Positions 42,038 to 49,866 of a stretch of 55,451 nt of DNA are shown here, piece by piece; within the stretch, counting starts at the first letter, position 1, and each line of letters starts with the position of its first letter. A program made the translations under genes and the position numbers. Origin of the DNA: a bacterium (GTDB lineage Bacteria; Sumerlaeota; Sumerlaeia; SLMS01); assembly GCA_016125005.1 (NCBI GenBank), contig WGMQ01000017.1:1-55451 (forward strand), in the 5' to 3' direction. The notes beneath the pieces were generated by a model. The model was not told the DNA's origin. It ran no database searches and worked only from the letters and a program-made list of their open reading frames with translations.

Positions 42038-43786
42038 TCAGGCCTGGGCGCGGTCGGCGAGGTGCCTCGAGAGCGCATCCCGAACCTCGCCGGAGCTATG
42101 GCAAGTCAGCACGCTGTGGGCCAGTTTCTCCAATGCCTCCCGACTTGATTCGCGGATGGAGCGGCGAACGATGCCAATCTGCGAGGGGCTCATGCTGAGA
42201 CTCCTCACACCCAAACCAACCAGAAGCAGCGCCAGCGACGGGTTGCCGGCCATTTCTCCGCACACGGAGACGGGGATCTTCATTTCCCGCGCGGCCACGA
42301 CCACGCCATGGATCAGGCGGAGCACGGCCGGGTGGGTTTCGTGGTAAAGATGGCTCACCATCTTGTTCACACGATCAACCGCCAGCGTGTACTGCGTCAG
42401 ATCGTTCGTGCCGATGGAGAAGAAATCCACGTACTTGGCCAGGGTCCCTGCCTCGATCGCTGCGGACGGGATCTCCACCATCGCGCCCACGCGAATCCGC
42501 TTCGGCAACGACTCTCCCGCCTCCTGCAACTGCTCCTTCACCTCGCTGATGAAACCACGCGTCGCCACGATTTCGTCCGGGCTGCTCACCATCGGGATCA
42601 GCACGTCAAGCTCCCGCCCTGCGGCGGCCCTCAGCAAGGGGCGAAGCTGTGACCTGAAAAGGTCGGGGTAAGCCAGACAAAGCCTGATGGCGCGGAGCCC
42701 CAGGAACGGGTTCGCTTCCGTGGGCGTGCGAATGGTTTCGCTCAGCTTGTCGCCGCCCACGTCCAGCGTGCGGACCACCACCGGGCGGTCTCCCATCGCA
42801 GTGAAAACCGTGCGATAGGCAGCTTCCTGTTCGGCTTCCGTCGGCAGCGTGTCCCTTTGGATGAAGAGGTATTCAGTTCTGTATAGACCAATGCCATCGG
42901 CACCGGCGCGGTCCACCGCCGCCAGTTCGAGGTCGAACTCGATGTTCGCCTCAAGGCTGATACGCGTGCCGTCGGTCGTCACAGCTGGCAGGCGCGACTG
43001 GCCCGCCAACTCGTGCTGCTGGGCCGCGTGGCGCTCCGCCTGCTCGCGGTAGTAGGAAATTTGCTCCGCCGACGGATTGAGGATCACAGTCCCCTCGTAG
43101 CCGTCGATGATCAGCATGTCATTGGTTCGCACGTAGTGCGTGATGAAATCGAGACCCACCACCGCGGGGATTCCAAGCGCCTTCGCCATGATGGCGGTGT
43201 GGCTGGTGGCCCCGCCTGCGTTGGTGCAGAAGGCGGCGATCTCGTCACGCCGCAACGCCGCCGTCTCCGAAGGACCGAGATCGTTGGCCACGATGATCGA
43301 GCCCGGCGGAATCTGGCTGAGGCCCGGGTTTTTGATCTGGCGGATGAACTTGATGACGCGGCGCGCCACATCGTAAAGGTCGTGGGTGCGCTCGGAAAAA
43401 TAGACGTCGCCGAGGGCGCTCAACTGGTCACCGATGTCCTTGGCAATCGCCCAGAGCACATACTCTGCGTTTCGGTGTGTTTCGCGGATTCGACTGACGG
43501 TTCGCTCGACAATCAATGGGTCGCCCAGCATGGCGACGTGCGCATCGAAGATGGCGGCCTGCTGCTGGTCGAGTCTCTCCGCCACCGCGCGACCGAGATC
43601 CAAGACTTCCTTGCGGGCCATCTCAAGGGCCTGGTGAAAGACAGCAATCTCGTCGTCGATTTCGTCCGCGGCGACCTGCTGCTCCTCGGTTTCGGCGCCA
43701 TGCGCCTCGAAGACGTAGGCAGAACCGATTGCAACTCCCGCCGAGACTCCCAAACCGTCAAAAATGAATGTCCGGCGGCGACCCAT
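42038..43786 (-). CDS. ptsI: PTS enzyme I (PEP-protein phosphotransferase)
   Basis: Takes phosphate from phosphoenolpyruvate and passes it to HPr. The phosphohistidine domain has GGATSHTAIMAKALGIPAVVG (active His about residue 195). The PEP-binding domain has GLYRTEYLF, RTLDVGGDK, NPFLGLRAIR, SIGTNDLTQYTLAVDR and VCGEMAGNP with the catalytic Cys. At 582 residues it is full length. It follows ptsH by 55 bp. No sugar-specific EII genes are in the window, so a regulatory PTS is possible. Confidence 0.96.
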   Translation of the reverse strand: MGRRRTFIFDGLGVSAGVAIGSAYVFEAHGAETEEQQVAADEIDDEIAVFHQALEMARKEVLDLGRAVAERLDQQQAAIFDAHVAMLGDPLIVERTVSRIRETHRNAEYVLWAIAKDIGDQLSALGDVYFSERTHDLYDVARRVIKFIRQIKNPGLSQIPPGSIIVANDLGPSETAALRRDEIAAFCTNAGGATSHTAIMAKALGIPAVVGLDFITHYVRTNDMLIIDGYEGTVILNPSAEQISYYREQAERHAAQQHELAGQSRLPAVTTDGTRISLEANIEFDLELAAVDRAGADGIGLYRTEYLFIQRDTLPTEAEQEAAYRTVFTAMGDRPVVVRTLDVGGDKLSETIRTPTEANPFLGLRAIRLCLAYPDLFRSQLRPLLRAAAGRELDVLIPMVSSPDEIVATRGFISEVKEQLQEAGESLPKRIRVGAMVEIPSAAIEAGTLAKYVDFFSIGTNDLTQYTLAVDRVNKMVSHLYHETHPAVLRLIHGVVVAAREMKIPVSVCGEMAGNPSLALLLVGLGVRSLSMSPSQIGIVRRSIRESSREALEKLAHSVLTCHSSGEVRDALSRHLADRAQA

Positions 43787-43841
43787 GCGGGCGGATTTCC
43801 TGGATTGGGGTGGATTGCTTCGGGGCGTGAGGGGCGGCGGG

Positions 43842-44144
43842 TTACTCGCCGAAGTGGCTGTTCACCAGTTGCTCCAGATCTGCGAGCAAGCGACCGGCGC
43901 CTTCTCCCTGCGCCCGGAGTTGTAAGGTCGAGCCGGGACCGGCGGCAAGCATCATGATGCCAATGATCGACTTGCCGTTGACGCTGGTCCCCTCCTTGAC
44001 CACCGTCAGCTCGACCGACGGATAGCGGGAGGCAACGCGGACGAATTGCGCTGCTGGTCGTGCGTGCAAGCCCTGAGGGTTCTGAATCGTCACTTCAACT
44101 TGGGCAAGGATGTCCGTCGAGGTCGCTTCGCTTGACTGGCCCAT
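43842..44144 (-). CDS. ptsH: HPr phosphocarrier protein
   Basis: Small PTS phosphocarrier. The active His is in NPQGLHARPAAQFV and the regulatory Ser in VNGKSIIGIMML, the site phosphorylated by HPr kinase in organisms that have it. The ATG at 44144 has GGGAG eight bases upstream and gives 100 residues, with about a dozen extra residues before the usual HPr start. An ATG at 44159 is an alternative. First gene of the ptsH-ptsI group, divergent from thpR. Confidence 0.93.
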   Translation of the reverse strand: MGQSSEATSTDILAQVEVTIQNPQGLHARPAAQFVRVASRYPSVELTVVKEGTSVNGKSIIGIMMLAAGPGSTLQLRAQGEGAGRLLADLEQLVNSHFGE

Positions 44145-44269
44145 TTGCACCGCTCCCATCTCTTCCCGAAAACTGGGGGTTATGCCCAAACTGTTTCTCC
44201 AACTGCGCGGCAAACTGGCGTTTCTGACCCGGAGTTGTCAAGCCGTCTTATCCCCCGAAAGGCTTTACC

Positions 44270-44875
44270 ATGAGCGCAGTTCCCGCGCCCCGACTCTTTC
44301 TCTGCATCGAGCTTGACGAGGCGGCACACGCCGCCGTCGCCGACCTGCTGTCGCGCCTCCAAAAGGCCGCCCAGTTTACCCCCGCCCGCTTCGGGTGGGT
44401 CGCCCCCGAAAGTCTCCACCTGACGTTGTACTTCCTCGGCCCGACACCCGGTGAGTCGGCCGCGAAACTGGGTCAGGCCCTCGAACGTAAGCTGGCTCAG
44501 ATCGACACGTTCGACATTGATATCCGTCACCTTGGATACTTTCCGCGTGAAAGCGGAGAGCCACCCAAGGTCCTGTGGACGTCCGTTTATAATCCGCCGG
44601 AAGCACTGAAGGCGGTCCGTGATCTTTGTGCTGACTCGCTGCGCGAATCCGGCCTCCCCGTTCCCGATCAGGCCTTCCACCCACACATCACCCTCGCCCG
44701 GATCAAGAGCACCAAGGGCCTTCGCGAATTCCAACGCGTCTCCCAAACATACGATTACGTCAAATGCGGCCGATCGACCGTCACACGGGTCACTCTGATG
44801 GAAAGCATCACGGGCGACGGACCGGCCGTTTACAGGCCCTACGGCACATTCCCCCTCAAAAATTGCACACGGTGA
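44270..44875 (+). CDS. thpR: RNA 2',3'-cyclic phosphodiesterase (LigT/ThpR)
   Basis: A 2H phosphoesterase that opens 2',3'-cyclic phosphates on RNA. The two HxT motifs are LHLTLYFLG and FHPHITLARI, correctly spaced. ATG at 44270 has AAAGG upstream; 201 residues is slightly longer than typical. It lies immediately before engB (8 bp between stop and the ATG) on the same strand. Confidence 0.93.
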   Translation: MSAVPAPRLFLCIELDEAAHAAVADLLSRLQKAAQFTPARFGWVAPESLHLTLYFLGPTPGESAAKLGQALERKLAQIDTFDIDIRHLGYFPRESGEPPKVLWTSVYNPPEALKAVRDLCADSLRESGLPVPDQAFHPHITLARIKSTKGLREFQRVSQTYDYVKCGRSTVTRVTLMESITGDGPAVYRPYGTFPLKNCTR

Positions 44876-44882
44876 CTTGCGC

Positions 44883-45521
44883 ATGCAAAAGATTCTCGTC
44901 AAGAACCCCGAGTTCCTCAAATCCCTCCCGTCCTGGAAAAGCCCCGGCCTCCCTCCGCTTCCGGAGATCTGCGCCGCGGGCCGGAGTAATGTTGGTAAGT
45001 CATCGCTCCTGAATGCTCTCGTGCAACGGACCGGTTTGGCCAAGACCAGTTCCACCCCCGGTCGCACGCAATCCATCGTCGTCTTCAAAGGGGAGCTCTG
45101 CCGCGAGGAGGTCAGCCTTCCGTTTCACCTCATCGACCTTCCCGGCTACGGATACGCCAAGGTGTCCAAGTCCATACGTGAGGAATGGCGCCCCATGATG
45201 GAAGGCTACTTTCGCGGTAATCGGAAGCTGGCTGCCTGCCTCGCCCTTCTCGACATCCGCCGCAAGCCTTCCGATGAGGATCTGGAGCTGATGGAGATGA
45301 TGGCGGAGCACGACCTTCCCGTGCTCCCAGTGGTGACGAAGGCTGACAAGATCCCCAAGACCCAACGCCTCAAGTCCCTCCGCGACATCGCCTCTGCGCT
45401 TGGAGTCGAGGATCATCGCGACCTGTGGGTCGTCAGCGCGGTCGAGCGAACCGGCGTCGATGAACTGATGAGCGAACTCTTCGACCTGGTGCAGGCAAAG
45501 GCCCCGACCCTTACTGCTTGA
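44883..45521 (+). CDS. engB: Ribosome biogenesis GTPase EngB/YsxC
   Basis: GTPase needed for large-subunit assembly. G1 is AAGRSNVGKSSLLNAL, G2 includes the Thr in SSTPGRTQ, G3 is DLPGYGYAKV, G4 is VTKADKI and G5 is VVSAVERTG. Start ATG at 44883 (TTG at 44877 possible) gives 212 residues, normal for the family. It overlaps the end of the convergent NtrC-type gene by 11 bp. Confidence 0.96.
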   Translation: MQKILVKNPEFLKSLPSWKSPGLPPLPEICAAGRSNVGKSSLLNALVQRTGLAKTSSTPGRTQSIVVFKGELCREEVSLPFHLIDLPGYGYAKVSKSIREEWRPMMEGYFRGNRKLAACLALLDIRRKPSDEDLELMEMMAEHDLPVLPVVTKADKIPKTQRLKSLRDIASALGVEDHRDLWVVSAVERTGVDELMSELFDLVQAKAPTLTA

Positions 45522-46893
45522 AGTCGTCGCCGGCGATTCCGAGCTTCTCCATTTTTTCGTAGAAGTGCCGGCGGCTCATGCCACTACGCCGCGCCGCCTC
45601 GGAGACATTGCCTCCGCACGCCTCCAGAACGCGGCGCAGATACTCCACCTCGAAGCGGTCCCGCTCTTCGCGGAATTCCCCAAGCTCCCCGCTGTTTACT
45701 CGCGTGTTGGGCGTTGGGGAGGGGGAGGCCAGCAGCTCAAGTCGCGCCAACTGTCTCGGCCCGATCTCCCCACCATCGCAAAGGACCGCCACCCGCTGCA
45801 CGAAGTTCTGGAGCTCGCGCACGTTGCCAGGCCAGCGATGCTGCTTGAGTTGCTCGATCCCTTCCGGGGTGAACTCCATCGGGTCACGTCGATGGCGGGC
45901 CACCGCATCCTGCAGAAAGTGCGGCGCCAGGATGGCCACATCGTCCAGGCGATCACGGAGCGGAGGGAGGTGGACGCTCAGCACATTCAGTCGGTAATAG
46001 AGATCTTCGCGGAACCGCCCATGGCGCACCTCTGCGGCAAGGTCCCTGTTGGTCGCCGCCACCACGCGGATGTCCACGGTGCGGGTCTGCGTGCTACCGA
46101 CTCGGGTGATTTCCCGTTCCTGCAGGACCCGCAGCAACTTCGCCTGAAGTCCCAATGGCATCTCGCCGATCTCATCCAGGAAGAGCGTGCCTCCATTCGC
46201 CGCTTCGACGATGCCCGTCTTCTCATCGACCGCCCCGGTGAACGCCCCCCGCTCATGACCAAACAGTTCGCTTTCCAGCAACGCCTCCGGAATGGAGGCA
46301 CAACTCAGCGCCATGAACGGTCCTCGCGACCGGGCCGAGCATGCGTGCAACAGCCGCGCCGCCACTTCCTTGCCGGTGCCGCTCTCGCCCGTCACCAACA
46401 CGGCCGCCTCGGTCGGGGCCACGCGGCGAATCAGATCCCGAACAGCGCGTAGCGCCGGTGCCTCCCCCAGCATCTCGCGGGCGCCGCCCATAGTCACGCC
46501 GCGCCGGGTTGCAGCCTTGGCGGACGCCTTGCGGATCGTCGCCAGCAGCGTCTTGGTGTCGAAAGGCTTCGTCACATAATCAAAGGCCCCATTGTGGACG
46601 CAGCGCATGGCGCTCTCCACGGTGCCGTAGGCCGTCATCAGGATGACTTCGGTCTCGATCCGCTCCGCCCGTAACGTCTCCAAAAGCTCCTCGCCACTCA
46701 GGCCGGGCATGCGCAGGTCCGAGAGCAACACATCTGGTGCTTCGCGGCGCAGTTCGTCCAGCGCGGCTGTGGGGGAGCTGTGGACACGCACGGTGTAGCC
46801 GTCCAGGAGCAGCAATTTCTGGAGGACTCGGCCCATGTTGACCTCGTCGTCGAGCACCATCACCGTGCTGTTTTCCTGCGTCGCCTGCTGCAT
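45511..46893 (-). CDS. NtrC-family sigma-54-dependent response regulator
   Basis: Transcription activator with receiver, AAA+ and Fis-type HTH domains. The receiver phosphoacceptor Asp is in VLLSDLRMPG, with the Lys in VTKPFD. The AAA+ domain has GESGTGKEVAARL, the sigma-54 contact loop ERGAFTGA, and FLDEIGEMPLGLQAKLLRVLQ. The HTH is ACGGNVSEAARRSGMSRRHFY. ATG at 46893 has GAGG upstream (TTG at 46896 possible). No histidine kinase is adjacent. A second sigma-54 activator lies just upstream on the same strand. Confidence 0.94.
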   Translation of the reverse strand: MQQATQENSTVMVLDDEVNMGRVLQKLLLLDGYTVRVHSSPTAALDELRREAPDVLLSDLRMPGLSGEELLETLRAERIETEVILMTAYGTVESAMRCVHNGAFDYVTKPFDTKTLLATIRKASAKAATRRGVTMGGAREMLGEAPALRAVRDLIRRVAPTEAAVLVTGESGTGKEVAARLLHACSARSRGPFMALSCASIPEALLESELFGHERGAFTGAVDEKTGIVEAANGGTLFLDEIGEMPLGLQAKLLRVLQEREITRVGSTQTRTVDIRVVAATNRDLAAEVRHGRFREDLYYRLNVLSVHLPPLRDRLDDVAILAPHFLQDAVARHRRDPMEFTPEGIEQLKQHRWPGNVRELQNFVQRVAVLCDGGEIGPRQLARLELLASPSPTPNTRVNSGELGEFREERDRFEVEYLRRVLEACGGNVSEAARRSGMSRRHFYEKMEKLGIAGDDFKQ

Positions 46894-46969
46894 CAAGAGC
46901 GCCTCGTAAATGAATCCGCCTCACGAATAGAGCGCCACAGCAGTCAGTGGCAATCCCCAACGCGGGCCG

Positions 46970-48901
46970 TCACTCCGACGGGCGTTCCGTGTCGACCTCA
47001 CCCCAGTCATGCAGCTTCTTCCGCAAAGTGTTTCGGTGAATCCCGAGCACGTCCGCCGCCTTCACCTGATTGCCGTTCATCGCATCCAGCACGCGATAGA
47101 CATGTGCTTTCTCGATCTCGTCCAATGGCAGGTACTGGGTCGGTTCATTGCGTGGATGAAACGCCTTGGTCGCGTCGATTAGCACTTCCGGCGTCGCTGC
47201 TGGTGCGCTTCCCCCCGCATGCACCACGCGCGGAAGAAGCAGATGGCGCGGCAGGATTACCTTGCCGTCGCAGAGCAGGACCGCTCGCTCCATCGTGTTG
47301 GCCAGTTCGCGCACGTTGCCGGGCCATTCGTGTTTTTCGAGCATGATCGTGGCCTCGTCGCTGATGCCAACGATGCTCCGCGAAAGGGATCTGGCGTAAT
47401 GCTGGGCGAAGTGCTCTGCCAACATGCGGATGTCCTCGCGACGCTCTCGCAGCGGCGGGATCTCGACGGGAAGCACGGCCAGACGGTGATAGAGATCCTC
47501 GCGGAAGCGTCCCTCGGAAACCAGCGCCCCCAGGTCGCGATTCGTAGCGGCGATCACCCGCACGTCCGCCCGCAGCACCCGCGTCCCGCCCACGCGCATG
47601 AAGGTGCGCTCCTGCAGGAACCGCAAAAGTTTCGGCTGCAAATGGAGCGACAGTTCTCCGATTTCGTCCAGGAACAGCGTCCCGCCATGAGCCTGTTCGA
47701 CGTAGCCCTGCCGCATGCGATGGGCACCGGTGAAGGAACCCTTCTCGTGACCGAATAGTTCCGCCTCGAAGAGGCTCTCGGGGATGGCCGCGCAGTTGAT
47801 CGCCACATAGGGCCGACCGTGGCGACCTGCCTCGGAGAGCCGGTGGATCTCCGCCGCGATCATTTCCTTGCCTGTGCCCGTTTCACCGACCAACAGCACC
47901 GACGAGGGGACCTCGGCCACGCGGCGCACCATGTCCAGCGCCTTGCGGAAGCGCGGGCTTCCACCGATGAGTTGCGAATCGGATTTCTGGAAGTTCGTCT
48001 TTAGTGTCGCTGCCTCGGCCTTCTGGCGCGCCTCCACAAAGACCGCCAGCAGCTTGGCGAGCGACTGCACCAATCGCAGATCCTTGAGCGTGTAGGCATC
48101 CAACTCCTGCCGCTCGAAGTAGATCAGCCCGAGACAACTGTCGTCCACCACCAGCGGTGCTGAAACAACCGAGCGCACCTTGGGTGGCTTCGGACCCTTC
48201 ATCGCCGGATGAAGTCCCGGCTCCGGTTTGTCGCTCAGCAGGATCGCCTTCCGCTCTGTATAGACTTTGCGGAGCACCGCCTGGTCGGCCAGCACGTCCC
48301 CGCTGGCAAGTGCCACGGAGGCCCGCAGGCGCTTGGCCCCAAAGTCGTACATCATCAGCAATGACACATCGGCCTGCATGAGGCGTCCCATGCGGCCCAC
48401 TGTCGCCTTGAGTGCATCCCCAAATGCCACCCGCGACGAGTCGAAGAGCTCGCCGAGCTCCGTCAGCAGCTCAAGTCCCTGTCGCGCCGGGGCGTCCTGA
48501 TCGGGACGCGGGCCCGACTCAAGGGTCGCGACCGGCTCGATCACCATCGTCTCATCCTGGCTCGACGAGATGTACACGCTGTTGTCGGTGAAGTCGGCGT
48601 TCTGGAGGTCAAACTCCGAATCGAAGAGGAAGATTGAGTGTCCGATGCGAATCTCATCGTTCGGAGAGAGCGCTGCCATGCCCTTCAGGCGCGTACCGTT
48701 GAGGAGCGTGCCAGCCTGCGAGTCGCAATCCTCCAGCATCCAGGCGTGGCCCTGTCGGCGGATAATCGCGTGGGTGCGCGACACCACCGCGTCGGGGATG
48801 GCAATATCGGAACTCGTGGTGCGCCCAATGCGCGTCGAGTCGTCGTTGAGGGTGATCCGGGCACCGGTGATGGGGCCGCGGATAGCGAGCAACGTTGCCA
48901 T
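46970..48901 (-). CDS. FHA-GAF-sigma-54 activator
   Basis: A 643-residue enhancer-binding protein. The N-terminal FHA phosphothreonine-binding domain (about 1-95) has RIGRTTSSDIAI, SRTHAIIRR and GTLLNGTRL. A GAF-type sensor domain (about 140-290) ends in LVQSLAKLLAVFVEAR. The AAA+ domain has GETGTGKEMIAAEIH, EKGSFTGAHRMRQG and FLDEIGELSLHLQPKLLRFLQ. The Fis HTH is MNGNQVKAADVLGIHRNTLRKK. GSFTGA replaces the usual GAFTGA, still compatible with sigma-54 contact. FHA linkage suggests control by Ser/Thr phosphorylation. It begins 25 bp after the deacetylase gene. Confidence 0.94.
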   Translation of the reverse strand: MATLLAIRGPITGARITLNDDSTRIGRTTSSDIAIPDAVVSRTHAIIRRQGHAWMLEDCDSQAGTLLNGTRLKGMAALSPNDEIRIGHSIFLFDSEFDLQNADFTDNSVYISSSQDETMVIEPVATLESGPRPDQDAPARQGLELLTELGELFDSSRVAFGDALKATVGRMGRLMQADVSLLMMYDFGAKRLRASVALASGDVLADQAVLRKVYTERKAILLSDKPEPGLHPAMKGPKPPKVRSVVSAPLVVDDSCLGLIYFERQELDAYTLKDLRLVQSLAKLLAVFVEARQKAEAATLKTNFQKSDSQLIGGSPRFRKALDMVRRVAEVPSSVLLVGETGTGKEMIAAEIHRLSEAGRHGRPYVAINCAAIPESLFEAELFGHEKGSFTGAHRMRQGYVEQAHGGTLFLDEIGELSLHLQPKLLRFLQERTFMRVGGTRVLRADVRVIAATNRDLGALVSEGRFREDLYHRLAVLPVEIPPLRERREDIRMLAEHFAQHYARSLSRSIVGISDEATIMLEKHEWPGNVRELANTMERAVLLCDGKVILPRHLLLPRVVHAGGSAPAATPEVLIDATKAFHPRNEPTQYLPLDEIEKAHVYRVLDAMNGNQVKAADVLGIHRNTLRKKLHDWGEVDTERPSE

Positions 48902-48926
48902 GTTTCTCGTCGTCCTTCGAAGGGGG

Positions 48927-49661
48927 TCAGGTCACGTCCGGGAGCAACAGGGGATCGTCAATGCGAAGCGTCGCCTCCGCGAGGTAGGGCTCACCATAAC
49001 GCACGCCGATCAGGGACCCAAAGTAACCAAACCGCGCGTGAAGTCTATGCCAGAAAAGGTCGCCCGTGAGAAAAGTCTCCGGTCCCTCGAAGCCCGTTCC
49101 CGCCACCTGAGACCGGTGGGCCTTCAGCGCCGCGATCTTCTTCTCATAAGTCGCCGACACATCTGCGATGAAGTCCACCCGCGGCGGAAGTTTCTCCCGG
49201 TGCGACCAGAAGAAGAGAAGCCGCGCCGCCTTGAAGCGTTCCTGGTCTGTGTCGTACTTGAGGATATTGGACAGGAAGAACGCCCGCTTGACCGCCTCGT
49301 GCAGCGCGTTGTGGTCGGGATGATGGTCGGATCCGCTGTGGGTGAACACCAGCCGGGGGCGATACTTGCGGATCGCGCGGACCACCTCCTGCACGCTGAC
49401 CTCCATCTCACGACCGATCCCGCCATCGGGCAGGCCAAGGTTGGTGCGCTCGACCCCAAGGATTTCCGCCGCCTCCGCCGCCTCATGGGCGCGGAGCTCC
49501 GCCGTCCCGCGCGTCCCCATTTCTCCGCGGGTCGCGTCAGCCAGGATCACCCGGCGGCCCTTCTCCGCCAGCGAGGCCATCAGGCCTCCCGCCAGGATTT
49601 CACCGTCATCGGGATGTGCACCGATGAACAGCGCGTCGGACAGGTATTCGGGTTGGGCCAT
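48927..49661 (-). CDS. PIG-L deacetylase, BshB1-like
   Basis: Zinc-dependent N-acetylglucosaminyl-type deacetylase. The metal motif is FIGAHPDDGE and the later ligand block is HSGSDHHPDHNALHEA. The MGTRGTAELRAHEAAEAAEILG stretch and the length (244 residues) match the BshB1 group, which deacetylates GlcNAc-malate in bacillithiol synthesis. BshA and BshC are not in the window, so the pathway is not proven. The ATG at 49661 is supported by AAGGTG; a GTG at 49670 is in frame. Confidence 0.85.
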   Translation of the reverse strand: MAQPEYLSDALFIGAHPDDGEILAGGLMASLAEKGRRVILADATRGEMGTRGTAELRAHEAAEAAEILGVERTNLGLPDGGIGREMEVSVQEVVRAIRKYRPRLVFTHSGSDHHPDHNALHEAVKRAFFLSNILKYDTDQERFKAARLLFFWSHREKLPPRVDFIADVSATYEKKIAALKAHRSQVAGTGFEGPETFLTGDLFWHRLHARFGYFGSLIGVRYGEPYLAEATLRIDDPLLLPDVT

Positions 49662-49779
49662 CTGGGTCACCTTGGATCAGCAGAATGCGCGGCACTCACG
49701 TTCCGTAGCAGGAAAAGGCCCCATCGCCGCCTGCCGGGTCAACTTGGAGCGCAGTGGGCCGCCTGCCTGTCCCGTCACA

Positions 49780-49795
49780 CAATTGGCAATTGACG
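49780..49795 (+). promoter_or_regulatory. CAATTG tandem palindrome overlapping a TTGACG -35
   Basis: CAATTG-G-CAATTG, two copies of a 6-bp palindrome one base apart, runs into TTGACG (49790-49795), a near-consensus -35, 71 bp before the secreted nuclease-like gene. It could be an operator on that promoter. No good -10 at 17 bases. Confidence 0.35.
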
Positions 49796-49866
49796 TGAGT
49801 CTCTGCTTCCGCACTCTGCTCCGTTCGCCTGCACCAGCAAAAGGTGCCCGCCGCCAAGGAATTGAG

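Larger units (their letters stand above)
5406..48265. repeat. Dispersed over-represented octamer GTCTATAC/GTATAGAC (16 exact copies)
   Basis: Exact copies start at 5406, 5579, 5978, 6999, 7298, 9496, 16987, 19609, 20177, 21139, 30354, 31018, 34890, 39026, 42881 and 48258. In seven of them (5579, 20177, 21139, 30354, 31018, 42881, 48258) the match extends to GTCTATACAG. One-mismatch relatives lie at 5775, 14713, 20864, 21083, 21099, 21150, 36572 and 39782. The copies inside genes use different reading frames (GTC TAT AC, GT CTA TAC, G TCT ATA C, GT ATA GAC), often through the rare codons CTA, ATA and AGA. A composition-only hand estimate at about 62% GC is near one copy on both strands of a window this size. 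Confidence 0.8.

Noticed and set aside
46934..46951. GCCAC-N8-GTGGC stem between the two sigma-54 activator genes
   Set aside because: Five-bp stem with a large loop and no T-run; likely chance.
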